Assembly (NCBI GenBank): GCA_945907045.1
Contig: CAMDSH010000026.1
Coordinates: 1-51,982, forward strand
Direction of reading: 5' to 3'
From: Rhizobium sp. Q54
GTDB lineage: Bacteria > Pseudomonadota > Alphaproteobacteria > Rhizobiales > Xanthobacteraceae
Length of the DNA stretch: 51,982 bases
The stretch's first letter is position 1, and the number at the start of each line of letters is the position of its first letter. A program made the translations under genes and the position numbers. Shown here piece after piece: positions 20,169-30,254 of this stretch. The notes below the pieces were generated by a model. It did no database searches. It was not told the origin of the DNA and saw nothing but the letters and a program-made list of their open reading frames with translations.

Positions 20169-20711
20169 TTACCGCCGCACATAGGCCGCAATGGCGAAGG
20201 CGGCGTCGTCATCCGGCCCTTTCGGGTATTCCACGCGAGTGGTCTCCCGCCAGACTTTCGCATCGATCGGCGGGAAGAACACGTCGCCTTCCGGCGAGGC
20301 GTGGACATGCGTGACTTCCAGCCGGTCGGCCATCGGCATGGTGGCGGTAAAAACATCGTTGCCGCCGATCACCATGATCTCGTTCACCCCGCGCTTGCGC
20401 GCATCCTCGCGGGCAGCGCCGAGCGCCGCATCGATGCTCATGGCGATCACGCAGCCGGGCAAGACCAGGCTCAAGTCGCGCGACACCACGATATTGGTGC
20501 GATCTTTCAACGCGTGGCCGATGGAGAGATAAGTCTTCCGCCCCATCACCACCGGCTTGTTGATGGTGAGCGCGCGAAAATGTTTCATGTCGGAGCGCAG
20601 ATGCCACGGCAGCTCATTGTCGCGCCCGATCACGCCGTTCTCGGCTACGGCCACGACGATAACGAGGGCGATGCCTTGCTTGCGTTCACCGGCATCGCCT
20701 TTCCCGGTCAA
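20169..20711 (-). CDS. folA: Dihydrofolate reductase
   Basis: A 180-residue enzyme that reduces dihydrofolate with NADPH, regenerating the cofactor oxidised by ThyA. Family motifs: [20 protein letters not shown] near residues 20-40, then [12 protein letters not shown], and [13 protein letters not shown]. No in-frame ATG precedes the first motif. The TTG at 20711 overlaps the thyA stop (TTTGA) with GAGG about 10 nt upstream and is my preferred start; a GTG inside [10 protein letters not shown] would truncate the first strand. Its coding frame stays open through much of thyA, but that upstream part is only a frame shadow. Confidence 0.93.
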   Translation of the reverse strand: MTGKGDAGERKQGIALVIVVAVAENGVIGRDNELPWHLRSDMKHFRALTINKPVVMGRKTYLSIGHALKDRTNIVVSRDLSLVLPGCVIAMSIDAALGAAREDARKRGVNEIMVIGGNDVFTATMPMADRLEVTHVHASPEGDVFFPPIDAKVWRETTRVEYPKGPDDDAAFAIAAYVRR

Positions 20712-21502
20712 ACCGCCACCTCTGCCTTGATGTGCGGGTGCGGGTCGTAATTTTCCAGCACGAAGTCCTCGTAGCGGAAGGCGAACAGGTCCTTCGCCGC
20801 CGGATCGAGCCGCATCGCGGGCAAAGCGCGCAGCGGGCGCGAAAGCTGCAGCTGCGCCTGTTCGAGATGATTGAGATAAAGATGCGCGTCGCCAAACGTG
20901 TGGATGAACTCTCCGGGTTTGAGGCCGGTCACCTGCGCCACCATCAGCGTGAGCAGCGCGTATGAGGCGATGTTGAACGGCACGCCGAGGAAAACGTCGG
21001 CCGAGCGTTGATAGAGCTGGCACGAGAGTTTTCCATTCGCGACATAAAACTGGAACAGGCAGTGGCAGGGCGGCAGCGCCATCTTGTCGACGTCCGCCGG
21101 ATTCCAGGCCGTGACGATGAGGCGGCGCGAATCCGGATTGCGCCGGATCATGTCCACCACGTTGGCGATCTGGTCGATCGTCTTCCCGTCCTTGGCCGGC
21201 CATGAGCGCCATTGCTGGCCGTAAACCGGCCCGAGGTCGCCGCGCTCGTCGGCCCATTCGTCCCAGATGCGAACGCCGTGATCGTTGAGATATTTGATGT
21301 TGGTGTCGCCGGCCAGAAACCACAGCAGTTCGTGCACGATGGATTTGACGTGCAGCTTCTTGGTGGTGACGAGCGGGAAACCTTCAGCGAGATCGAAGCG
21401 CATCTGATGGCCGAACACGGAGATCGTGCCGGTACCCGTGCGGTCGCGCTTCTCGACGCCGTCGGCGAGAATCCGCTCCATCAGCTCGTGGTATTGGCGC
21501 AT
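20708..21502 (-). CDS. thyA: Thymidylate synthase
   Basis: A 264-residue enzyme that methylates dUMP to dTMP using methylene-tetrahydrofolate. The length equals that of E. coli ThyA. Seen: [19 protein letters not shown] near residue 20, and the catalytic cysteine in [20 protein letters not shown] followed by [20 protein letters not shown]. The adjacent folA, probably translationally coupled, recycles its folate product. Confidence 0.98.
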   Translation of the reverse strand: MRQYHELMERILADGVEKRDRTGTGTISVFGHQMRFDLAEGFPLVTTKKLHVKSIVHELLWFLAGDTNIKYLNDHGVRIWDEWADERGDLGPVYGQQWRSWPAKDGKTIDQIANVVDMIRRNPDSRRLIVTAWNPADVDKMALPPCHCLFQFYVANGKLSCQLYQRSADVFLGVPFNIASYALLTLMVAQVTGLKPGEFIHTFGDAHLYLNHLEQAQLQLSRPLRALPAMRLDPAAKDLFAFRYEDFVLENYDPHPHIKAEVAV

Positions 21503-21603
21503 CGGCGTTTCGCCTGTCGGGGTGATCGACTCGAAAGATGGGGGAGTTTACGCCGCTCCGCCAGAGGAGCGAAGACGCCCTCCCCAGCCTAGTGCCAAAG
21601 CAG

Positions 21604-21629
21604 AAAGGGCAGCCATCAGGCCGCCCTTT
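21604..21629 (-). terminator. Probable terminator of the tctBA transcript
   Basis: On the minus strand a hairpin with arms AAAGGGC and GCCCTTT lies about 30 nt after the tctA stop and is followed by a moderately T-rich stretch. The T-run is weak. Confidence 0.5.
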
Positions 21630-21659
21630 CGAGTTCCATTGACCGGTAATCTGCCGCCG

Positions 21660-23162
21660 TTATTCGATGAAGACTTCCTCGCGACGTTTGCGGATCATCG
21701 GCAGCACGGCGATGATCAGCAGCCCGAAAGCCACGACGAGCAATCCCGCCGACAACGGCCGTGTTGCGAACACGGTGGCGTCGCCGCGCGCGATCAGCAT
21801 GGCGCGGCGGAGGTTCTCTTCCATCAGCGGCCCGAGCACGAAGCCGAGCAGCATCGGCGCCGGTTCGAAATCGTGCTTGGCCAGCCAATATCCGAACAGC
21901 GCGAAGCAGCCGGTGATCACGACATCGAACGGCGAGTTGTTGATCGAGTAGACGCCGATGCAGCAGAAAATCAGAATCGCTGGGAACAGATGCCGGTAAG
22001 GCACCCGCAGCAGGCGCACCCAGATGCCGACCAGCGGCAAGTTGATGATCACCAGCATCAGGTTGCCGATCCACATCGAGGCGATCATGCCCCAGAACAG
22101 TTCCGGCTGTTTGGTCATCACCTGCGGGCCGGGCACGATGCCGTGAATGGTCATCGCGCCAACCATCAGCGCCATCACCGCGTTGGGCGGGATGCCGAGC
22201 GTGAGCAGCGGAATGAACGAGGTCTGCGCCGCCGCGTTGTTGGCGCTCTCGGGCGCCGCGACGCCTTCAATGGCGCCGCGTCCAAAGCGCGAAGGATCCT
22301 TGGCCATGCGCTTCTCGAACGTATAGGCCGCGAACGCGGCGATAACCGCGCCGCCGCCCGGCAGAATGCCGAGGATCGATCCCAGCACGGTGCCGCGGCC
22401 GATCGCCGGCGCCGCCACGATGAGATCGTCGCGCGTCGGCATCAGGCCGGTGACCTTGGCCTGCACGATGGAGCGTTGCTCGGGCTGCTCGAGATTGCGA
22501 AGAATTTCCGCGAAGCCGAACACGCCCATCGCCACGTTGACGAAGCCGATGCCATCCGACAATTCGGGAATGTCGAAGCTCATGCGCGCGGCGCCGGTCT
22601 CAAGGTCCGAACCGACCATCGACAGCAGCAGCCCCATCAGGATCATCGCGATCGCTTTTGGGATCGACCCCTTGGCGAGCACGACGGCGAATACGAGGCC
22701 GAGCACCATCAGCGAGAAATATTCGGCCGGGCCGAACAGCAGTGCGATCGAGGTCAGCGGCGCGCCAAGCGCGGCCACCAGCACGGTCGAGACGCAGCCG
22801 GCGAAGAACGAGCCGATCGCCGCGATGGCGAGCGCCGGGCCGGCGCGGCCCTGCTTCGCCATCTGGAATCCATCGAGCGTGGTGACGACGGACGATGACT
22901 CGCCTGGAATGTTAATCAGGATCGAGGTGGTCGAGCCGCCGTACTGCGCGCCGTAGTAAATGCCGGCGAGCATGATCAGCGCGCCGACGGGCGGCAGGCC
23001 GAAGGTAATGGGGAGCAGCATGGCGATGGTCGCCACTGGGCCGATGCCGGGCAGCACGCCGATCAGCGTGCCGACGAGCACTCCGATCAGGCAGAGTCCG
23101 AGGTTGATCGGCGTCATCACAACCGAAAAACCCATCAACAAATTGGCAAAGAGATCTGACAT
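21660..23162 (-). CDS. Tripartite tricarboxylate transporter large permease, TctA family
   Basis: A 500-residue inner-membrane protein with 10 or more hydrophobic segments. Characteristic TctA motifs are present: [20 protein letters not shown] near the N-terminus, [20 protein letters not shown], and [20 protein letters not shown]. The family imports citrate and related carboxylates using an ion gradient with a small permease (TctB) and a periplasmic receptor (TctC). tctB lies directly upstream. No tctC gene is visible anywhere in the window, so the receptor must come from elsewhere. Confidence 0.95.
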   Translation of the reverse strand: MSDLFANLLMGFSVVMTPINLGLCLIGVLVGTLIGVLPGIGPVATIAMLLPITFGLPPVGALIMLAGIYYGAQYGGSTTSILINIPGESSSVVTTLDGFQMAKQGRAGPALAIAAIGSFFAGCVSTVLVAALGAPLTSIALLFGPAEYFSLMVLGLVFAVVLAKGSIPKAIAMILMGLLLSMVGSDLETGAARMSFDIPELSDGIGFVNVAMGVFGFAEILRNLEQPEQRSIVQAKVTGLMPTRDDLIVAAPAIGRGTVLGSILGILPGGGAVIAAFAAYTFEKRMAKDPSRFGRGAIEGVAAPESANNAAAQTSFIPLLTLGIPPNAVMALMVGAMTIHGIVPGPQVMTKQPELFWGMIASMWIGNLMLVIINLPLVGIWVRLLRVPYRHLFPAILIFCCIGVYSINNSPFDVVITGCFALFGYWLAKHDFEPAPMLLGFVLGPLMEENLRRAMLIARGDATVFATRPLSAGLLVVAFGLLIIAVLPMIRKRREEVFIE

Positions 23163-23177
23163 GTGCGTTCCCTGCGA

Positions 23178-23669
23178 TCAGAATCGCGGCCAGATATAAA
23201 GGGGCAGATTGAGCGCATAGGGAAACAGCAGCGAGCAGAACAGCGTGAGGATCGCGGACCAGATGATGCTTTCAATCCAGTTCACATCTTCGGCCGCAGC
23301 GGCGGCGACAAGAATGCTCACGAAGCTCGAAATGACGAGGCCGAGCGGCCTGATCGTTCCGGCAAACACCATCACAGCGGCCACCACCAATAGCGGGCCG
23401 CGAAATGCGTAGCGTTCGACCTTGGGGCCATCGGTAAAAATACCGATGGCCATGATTAGAAAGCCCATCCCCATGAGCAGCATCGCGAACATGCGCGGCG
23501 CGGTGCCGGGACCGAAGGCAAAGCCATGCATGCCGGGCAGTTCGCGCGTCGCCAGCAAGGCGATGACCGCAAATGCAACCAGAACGACGCCGCCGTAAAA
23601 ATCCTGCGGATTACGAATCTTGAAACGTGTACGCGCCCCGTTCGGGGAGGCGTTGACCCCTCCGGACAT
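23178..23669 (-). CDS. Tripartite tricarboxylate transporter small permease, TctB family
   Basis: A 163-residue protein with four predicted membrane helices (YGGVVLVAFAVIALLATREL, MFAMLLMGMGFLIMAIGIF, LLVVAAVMVFAGTIRPLGLV, IIWSAILTLFCSLLFPYALN), the normal TctB layout. FGPGTAPRMFA is the typical loop after helix 1. GAGGAGAGGGG lies directly before the ATG. It precedes tctA by 15 nt, so both are co-transcribed. Confidence 0.88.
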   Translation of the reverse strand: MSGGVNASPNGARTRFKIRNPQDFYGGVVLVAFAVIALLATRELPGMHGFAFGPGTAPRMFAMLLMGMGFLIMAIGIFTDGPKVERYAFRGPLLVVAAVMVFAGTIRPLGLVISSFVSILVAAAAAEDVNWIESIIWSAILTLFCSLLFPYALNLPLYIWPRF

Positions 23670-23779
23670 CCCCTCTCCTCTTTATTTTTTTCTCAGCCCC
23701 CACTGTTCCCTAGCACACGATGCCTACCCGCCGAAAGCGGACATTGCAGGAACTCGTGACCGGAACCCGTAAGGTGCCC

Positions 23780-24316
23780 TTACACCCAGCCAATGAGACC
23801 AAGCCCACCGGCCAGCGCGAAGGCCCATAGTGGATTGAGGCGGGTCGTGAAGGCAATGGCCGCCGTTGCCGCAGTTATCGCGAAGGCCAGCACGCTATGG
23901 CCGTCGGCCGCCCGCGCCAGCACGAAAGCGCTGGCGGCAATCAATCCCAATGTCACAGGCACCATTCCGGCCTGAACGATGATGCGCCAGCGGGCATGCT
24001 TGAAGCGCTCCCAGGTGCGCCCGGCCCAGAACGCGACCACGCAAGTCGGCCCGCACATGCCTGCGGTCGCGACCACAGCGCCTGCAAGACCGGCGGCTTT
24101 GTATCCAATCAACGTGACGATGATGACGTTGGGTCCGGGCGCGAGTTGCGCGATGGCGAACAAGTCCGTGAACTGCCTGTCATCCATCCAGCCCATGACA
24201 TCGACTGCGAGGCGATGCATCTCCGGGATCGCCGCATTGGCGCCACCGATCGCGAACAGCGACAAAATCGTGAACTGCACCGCGAGGTTCGTCAGCGTGT
24301 TTGTGTTGCCGGTCAT
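23780..24316 (-). CDS. Chromate transporter (CHR family), second half-size subunit
   Basis: A 178-residue short-chain CHR protein. The conserved N-terminal motif FAIGGANAAIPEMHR and the LAPGPNVIIVTLIGY block (equivalent to FLPGPNxVN in the partner) are present, with about five or six hydrophobic segments. Its ATG overlaps the stop of the partner gene by 4 nt (ATGA). Short CHR proteins come as adjacent pairs that together match a full ChrA. Chromate efflux is the family function, but sulfate or another anion is also possible. Confidence 0.9.
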   Translation of the reverse strand: MTGNTNTLTNLAVQFTILSLFAIGGANAAIPEMHRLAVDVMGWMDDRQFTDLFAIAQLAPGPNVIIVTLIGYKAAGLAGAVVATAGMCGPTCVVAFWAGRTWERFKHARWRIIVQAGMVPVTLGLIAASAFVLARAADGHSVLAFAITAATAAIAFTTRLNPLWAFALAGGLGLIGWV

Positions 24317-24894
24317 CGTGTCGCCCGCCACCATGCGAGCGCGAGGCTCACCGGCACCAGCGCGAGCAGCACCCACGGCAACGGCCAGCGCATGAGGCCG
24401 ATCGCGATAAATCCGGCCGCGGCCACGAAAGGCGCCGGCCCAAATGGACGGCGGAACAGCGGCAGCGCCATCTTCGCCGTCACCGCGATCAGCAAACCCG
24501 CCGCCGCTGCCGCAATGCCGGTGAGCGCGCCGCGCAGCATTTCGATCTCGCCATACCTCACGTATAGAAAACCGAGCAGCGAGATGATGACGACGGGCGG
24601 GCCTATCAGTCCGAAGAACGTAACGGCTGCGCCGCGCGCGCCGCGAAAGCGCGAGCCGAAGACAATGGACAGGTTGACGGTGTTCGGGCCGGGCAGAAAT
24701 TGCGAGAGTGAAAAAAGTTCGTTGAATTCTTCCGCCGTCAGCCAGCGCCGCTCCTCGACCAGCACGCGGTAGGTCCAGGGCAGTACGCCGCCGAAGCCGT
24801 AGAGCGAGATGGTGGCGAAGACGGTGAAGAGTTGAAGGAGTGTCGGAGCTTTTGGCGGTTCCAGTACGGCATTTTCGGACACGTTCTCGGGCAT
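24313..24894 (-). CDS. Chromate transporter (CHR family), first half-size subunit
   Basis: A 193-residue membrane protein. Residues 20-75 carry FATISLYGFGGVLPWTYRVL and FSLSQFLPGPNTVNLSIVFG, the signature blocks of CHR proteins, followed by four further hydrophobic segments. It is the upstream, partly diverged partner of the gene at 23780-24316, to which it is translationally coupled. The pair probably forms an antiparallel heterodimer, as known for paired short CHR proteins. Confidence 0.9.
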   Translation of the reverse strand: MPENVSENAVLEPPKAPTLLQLFTVFATISLYGFGGVLPWTYRVLVEERRWLTAEEFNELFSLSQFLPGPNTVNLSIVFGSRFRGARGAAVTFFGLIGPPVVIISLLGFLYVRYGEIEMLRGALTGIAAAAAGLLIAVTAKMALPLFRRPFGPAPFVAAAGFIAIGLMRWPLPWVLLALVPVSLALAWWRATR

Positions 24895-25061
24895 AACTTC
24901 AGGCTTACCCCCATGTCCGCGGCCGGGCCATCCAAAAATATCGCATTTCCCCCGTGCGTTTTTGTACCCGTGTAACCGGGGTTATCAGGCGAATATTACC
25001 TGCGTAATGGGCCGTATTGGCTGCCCTTTTTTAATCAACCTTTTGCGCTTATATTCGTCCT

Positions 25062-25380
25062 GCCGGCGCAAGCCGGATATGGCGATAAACGGACGTCGTA
25101 ATAAACCTTTCGGACCCGGGGGCAGTACCCGGCGCCTCCACCAAAACCCAAGCCCGTGCTGGGCTTCGGCGGGGGCGAAATAGGATCGACGAGGGCGTAA
25201 AGGGCGAACTTTTGCTCGGCATGGTTCCGCCGTTATCGGGCCAAATCGTAGTTGCAAACGACAACTATGCTCCGGTTGCTCAAGCCGCGTAAGCGGTTTG
25301 AAAGACCAAAGTGAAGCCCTGGCGGGTTAAGCTCCGTTAGGCGGGGTTCGGAGGCACCTGGCAACAGAAGCCTCCACTTT
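25062..25380 (+). ncRNA. ssrA: Circularly permuted (two-piece) tmRNA
   Basis: tmRNA rescues stalled ribosomes and tags their peptides. This gene is permuted, as in alphaproteobacteria. The acceptor 3' strand CGCCTCC plus A and CCA lies at 25133-25143, upstream of the acceptor 5' strand GGGGGCG at 25171-25177, and the two pair over 7 bp with one G-T. Between them is an excised loop with an AAGCCC/GGGCTT hairpin (25150-25166). The reading frame at 25254-25292 encodes ANDNYAPVAQAA then TAA, the tag I recall from Bradyrhizobium and Rhodopseudomonas. A hairpin GGAGGC/GCCTCC near 25351-25376 precedes a T/C-rich stretch and marks the likely 3' end. The outer ends are approximate. sspB, whose product binds the tag, follows 100 nt downstream. 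Confidence 0.93.
25254..25292 (+). other. tmRNA tag reading frame
   Basis: The resume codon GCA and the following codons read ANDNYAPVAQAA and end at TAA. The C-terminal AA is the ClpXP/ClpAP degron, and the N-terminal ANDNY part is the expected SspB contact. Confidence 0.9.
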
Positions 25381-25476
25381 CATTTCGCTTTCCCACTGTC
25401 TCACGTGTCTTTCCGCACCCGGCGCGCTAGCATCCGTGTAAATGAGTCTCCCGGCGAGACCCCTTAGGCGCGAGCG

Positions 25477-26064
25477 ATGGCTTCTGATCCAATCCGATAC
25501 GACCTTCTCACCCAGCAGGCGCTGCGCGGGGTGGTTCGATCCGTGCTCGCGGAGGCGGCCAAGAAAGGCCTGCCCGGCGAGCATAATTTTTACATCACCT
25601 TCGATACCCGCGCCGATGGCGTGAAACTCTCCGACCGGCTGCGCGCGCAGTATCCGGAAGAGATGACGATTATCCTGCAGCATCAGTTCTGGGATCTCAC
25701 AGTCAATGAAGAGCGCTTCGAGGTCGGCCTGTCGTTCGGCGGCATTCCGGAGCGGCTCATCGTGCCGTTCGAAACCATCAAGTCATTCTTCGATCCGTCG
25801 GTGCAATTCGGCCTGCAATTCGCCGAGGACGCCGAACATCCGGAAGGCGCCACGCTAACGGCTGTGCAGGAAGAAAAATCCGAAGAAAAAATTGCGGAAA
25901 AGAAACAACGCGCGGCCGAGCCGCAGCGCAAGCCGGGAGCCTCACGCCCGACGCCGGTTCCCGCCAATCCGCACGACGACGCGGCCACCGCGCCATCTGC
26001 CGAACGCGACAGGCCATCGGGCGGCGCCGAAGTGGTGCGCCTCGACCGCTTCCGGAAGAAGTAA
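25477..26064 (+). CDS. sspB: SspB-family adaptor for ClpXP (alpha type)
   Basis: A 195-residue protein. Residues 1-125 form the substrate-binding domain of alphaproteobacterial SspB (IRYDLLTQQALRGVVRSVL, GEHNFYITFDTRADGVKLSD, and VGLSFGGIPERLIVPFETIK). It is followed by a charged, Ala/Pro-rich flexible linker and a short C-terminal ClpX-binding tail (EVVRLDRFRKK). SspB tethers ssrA-tagged proteins to ClpXP. Here the gene lies directly after the tmRNA gene on the same strand. Confidence 0.92.
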   Translation: MASDPIRYDLLTQQALRGVVRSVLAEAAKKGLPGEHNFYITFDTRADGVKLSDRLRAQYPEEMTIILQHQFWDLTVNEERFEVGLSFGGIPERLIVPFETIKSFFDPSVQFGLQFAEDAEHPEGATLTAVQEEKSEEKIAEKKQRAAEPQRKPGASRPTPVPANPHDDAATAPSAERDRPSGGAEVVRLDRFRKK

Positions 26065-26107
26065 GCCGCGGTCCATTGCCGGGATTGCTGGCGAGTAGGA
26101 GTGCGTG

Positions 26108-27523
<1,416 letters not shown>

Positions 27524-28031
27524 GGCTGGCCTCCACCGCAGCGTGCGCGCCCAAAATATCCCCAGGATTTCTGTGAAATGATCGGCGAGACTTTGGGCCT
27601 CACATTCGCCCACGAGAATGTATTGCCGGTTACCTCGCTCGTATCCCGGTAACATTTTGCTTGGGATGAATGTCATTCGCTCGACGCCGCGAGCCTCGAA
27701 AACATTTGCGACCGTAATTTCAAAGTACGGCCAAGTATAAATTCCGGAATGACTTAATATCCATCGCGGCATCAACGCTATCCGCATCGAACATTCCGCG
27801 ATGCGGTACAGATATTCCACGATCCACAGCAAGTTCTCGGTGGCGTTCAACTAACCGTGTGTTGAGTTATCCGCCGCGCCCACCGCATTATTGTCATGCA
27901 AACGATCTGAGTGCGCTGCCGCTTAAAGCAAATTGCATCCGCCGCAACGTCGCGTGCGTATTTCAAACTGACGCGTGGGTTTCCGTCTTGGAGCCCGTCT
28001 TATCGTTTATCCGGTTACCGTCGAGTGGGGC

Positions 28032-28220
28032 ATGGCTGACATCGTCAATCTTCGGACGGTCCGCAAACGGGCCAAGCGGCAGCAGGAGCAATCCCGCGCC
28101 GCCGAAAACAGGCTCGCCCACGGACAGCCCAAGGAAGCGCAGCAACTCGACGACGCGCGCCTGAAAAAAGCCCGCCGCGACCTCGAACAGCACCGGATCG
28201 AACCAGGAGACCGCCGATGA
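28032..28220 (+). CDS. DUF4169 family protein
   Basis: A 62-residue basic, fully helical protein. The N-terminus MADIVNLRTVRKRAKRQQEQ and the following AAENRLAHGQPKEAQ match the DUF4169 pattern as I know it. Its stop overlaps the start of the next gene by 4 nt, so the two are co-translated. Function is unknown; the many Arg/Lys residues suggest nucleic acid or a protein partner. Confidence 0.8.
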   Translation: MADIVNLRTVRKRAKRQQEQSRAAENRLAHGQPKEAQQLDDARLKKARRDLEQHRIEPGDRR

Positions 28221-28492
28221 AATCGCCGGTTATCAAACGCTCGATCGTCATCGCCAGCCACAAGACCAGCGTCAGCCTCGAAGATGCGTTCTGGAAGGGC
28301 CTGAAGGAAATCGCGGAAGCGCGCAACATGACCTTGTCGGACCTTGTGGCCTCGATCGACACCGACCGCCGGCACGGCAATCTCTCCTCAGCCATCCGCC
28401 TGTTCGTGCTTGATCACTATCGCGCGCAGAGCAACGGTAGCGGCGCGCGCGGCGGCAGCCGCGAGAGCCTCGGCGCGCGGGCGGCTCCTTAG
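28217..28492 (+). CDS. Ribbon-helix-helix domain protein
   Basis: A 91-residue protein. IKRSIVIASHKTSVSLEDAF supplies the beta-strand and first helix, and FWKGLKEIAEARNMTLSDLV the second helix of a ribbon-helix-helix fold. The tail after residue 73 is low-complexity Gly/Ser/Ala. It is coupled to the DUF4169 gene, a pairing that recurs in Rhizobiales as I recall. A DNA-binding repressor role is the family norm. Whether the pair acts as a toxin-antitoxin-like or regulatory unit is not shown. Confidence 0.8.
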   Translation: MKSPVIKRSIVIASHKTSVSLEDAFWKGLKEIAEARNMTLSDLVASIDTDRRHGNLSSAIRLFVLDHYRAQSNGSGARGGSRESLGARAAP

Positions 28493-28501
28493 GCTCTCCG
28501 C

Positions 28502-29914
28502 TCAGTCGAACGGGACGATCTTTCCCGGATTCATGATGTTGTTCGGATCGAGCGCGCGCTTGACCGCGGCCATCGCGCCGAGCGCGGGCGCACCGTGTTC
28601 GGCCAGCATGTATTTCATTTTGCCCTGACCGACACCGTGCTCGCCGGTGCAGGTGCCGTCCATGGAAAGCGCGAGTTCCGTCAGGCGCTCCATCAGCTTC
28701 TTCGCTCGCTTGACCTCGTCAGGATCGTCCACGTCCACCATCAGCGTGAGATGGAAATTGCCGTCTCCGACATGGCCGATGACCGGCGCCACCAGTTTGA
28801 ACTCCTCGATGTCGCGCTGGGTCGCGGCCACGCATTCCGCGAGGCGTGAAATCGGCACGCAAACATCAGTGGCAATCGCCTGCGCGCCGGGCCGCAAGCT
28901 GCGCCCCGCCCAATAGGCGTCGTGCCGCGCCTGCCACAGCCGGGTGCGATCCTCCGCCTTGGTTGCCCAGTCGAACGGCCCGCCGCCCAGTTCCCTGGCG
29001 ATATCGCCGAAACGCTGCGACTGCTCGGCGACGCTCGCTTCGGTGCCGTGAAATTCCAGAAACAGCATCGGCACTTCCGGCAACGTGAGCTTGGAATAGG
29101 CGTTGGAGGCCTTCACCTGCAGCGCGTCGAGCAACTCGATGCGCGCCACCGGAATGCCGGACTGGATGGTGAGGATGGCGGCGTTGCAGCACGCATCCAC
29201 CGAGGGAAACGGGCAGACTCCGGAGGCGATCGATTCCGGAATGCCGGAGAGCTTGAGCGTCAATTCGGTGATGATGCCGAGCGTGCCTTCCGAGCCGACC
29301 ATCAGCCGCGTGAGATCGTAACCGGCGGAGGATTTCTTCGCGCGCCGCGACGTGGTCATCACCTCGCCGTCCGCCAGCACCACTTTGAGCGCCAGCACGT
29401 TGTCCTTCATCGTGCCGTAACGCACCGCATTGGTGCCGGAGGCGCGTGAAGCCGCCATGCCGCCGAGCGAAGCGTCGGCGCCAGGGTCGATAGGAAAAAA
29501 CAGGCCCTGATCGCGCAAGTGCTCGTTCAACTGCTTGCGCGTGATGCCCGGCTCGATGACACAGTCGAGGTCCTCGGCGTGCACCGCGATCACTTTATTC
29601 ATATCGCGAAAATCCACCGACACGCCGCCGAACGGCGCGTTGACGTGGCCTTCCAGCGATGTCCCCGTGCCAAACGGGATGACCGGCACGTGATGCGCGG
29701 CGCAGATGCGCACGATCTGCTGCACTTCGCCGGTGTCCTGCGGGAACACCACGGCGTCGGGCGGCTGGTTCTCGATCCAGGTGGTGGTGTTGGCGTGCTG
29801 TTCGCGCACCGCCTGCGAGGTGACCAGCCGGTTGCCGAAGGCGGCGGCTAGCTCGGTAACGACCTGCTGAACCGCGCCCGGATTTCTTTTTTTCTCGTTA
29901 GAAGACTTGGCCAA
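28502..29914 (-). CDS. FAD-linked oxidase, GlcD/D-lactate dehydrogenase family
   Basis: A 470-residue flavoprotein. The FAD_binding_4 domain shows VIPFGTGTSLEGH and GADASLGGMAASRASGTNAV. The C-terminal FAD-oxidase domain shows GHVGDGNFHLTLMVD and GTCTGEHGVGQGKMKYM. The family oxidises D-2-hydroxy acids (D-lactate or glycolate) and passes electrons to the respiratory chain. No glcE or glcF partner gene is next to it, so a single-subunit D-lactate dehydrogenase is more likely than glycolate oxidase. I choose a TTG start at 29914 because GAGGAAC lies at good spacing; no ATG sits in a sensible place. Confidence 0.9.
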   Translation of the reverse strand: MAKSSNEKKRNPGAVQQVVTELAAAFGNRLVTSQAVREQHANTTTWIENQPPDAVVFPQDTGEVQQIVRICAAHHVPVIPFGTGTSLEGHVNAPFGGVSVDFRDMNKVIAVHAEDLDCVIEPGITRKQLNEHLRDQGLFFPIDPGADASLGGMAASRASGTNAVRYGTMKDNVLALKVVLADGEVMTTSRRAKKSSAGYDLTRLMVGSEGTLGIITELTLKLSGIPESIASGVCPFPSVDACCNAAILTIQSGIPVARIELLDALQVKASNAYSKLTLPEVPMLFLEFHGTEASVAEQSQRFGDIARELGGGPFDWATKAEDRTRLWQARHDAYWAGRSLRPGAQAIATDVCVPISRLAECVAATQRDIEEFKLVAPVIGHVGDGNFHLTLMVDVDDPDEVKRAKKLMERLTELALSMDGTCTGEHGVGQGKMKYMLAEHGAPALGAMAAVKRALDPNNIMNPGKIVPFD

Positions 29915-29975
29915 GGCGTTCCTCGTCGGCAAGAGCGCGGACGTTAGCAGAGGACGCGCGGACGGGGCAGTAGCG

Positions 29976-30113
29976 TCAGGAATAGAGACGTTCTTCCACG
30001 GACTGCTGCACGGCTGGCGCGGGGTCATGGTTCTTGCCGAGTGAAACGACCCAGGCCGCGGTCATGACCGCGATGATGAGCAGCACCGCCCCCCGCAACA
30101 ATTTGCCGAACAT
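29976..30113 (-). CDS. Small single-span membrane protein (45 aa)
   Basis: A short ORF with a strong ribosome binding site (AGGGAGAG) about 5 nt before its ATG. The product begins MFGKLLRGAVLLIIAVMTAA and continues WVVSLGKNHDPAP before a charged tail ending ERLYS. It has one clear membrane helix and a short C-terminal segment. It lies upstream of the flavoprotein gene on the same strand and may be expressed with it. A CtrA-box-like site lies 65 bp upstream of its start. I do not recognise a family. Confidence 0.6.
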   Translation of the reverse strand: MFGKLLRGAVLLIIAVMTAAWVVSLGKNHDPAPAVQQSVEERLYS

Positions 30114-30177
30114 GCCCACTCTCCCTGCGCCCTGTTTGAGCAGAATAGCCGTGGACCGCCTGCCGGTACGGACAAGG

Positions 30178-30192
30178 TTAATTTTTGGTTAA
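30178..30192. promoter_or_regulatory. TTAA-N7-TTAA(C) site (CtrA-box form)
   Basis: TTAA-TTTTTGG-TTAAC matches the CtrA consensus exactly. It lies between the divergent small membrane-protein gene (start 30113) and the dehydrogenase gene (start 30255), where it could control either one. Confidence 0.55.
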
Positions 30193-30254
30193 CGTGGACG
30201 GCCCTCCTTTCCCTGTCGTAGTTTCACGGACCCTTTAGTCTAGGAGTTGCGTCA

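Noticed and set aside
20169..21323. A fused thymidylate synthase-dihydrofolate reductase
   Set aside because: ThyA is read in a different frame and has its own stop codon at 20708-20710; the long open frame upstream of FolA only shadows thyA and has an arginine-rich, non-protein-like composition.
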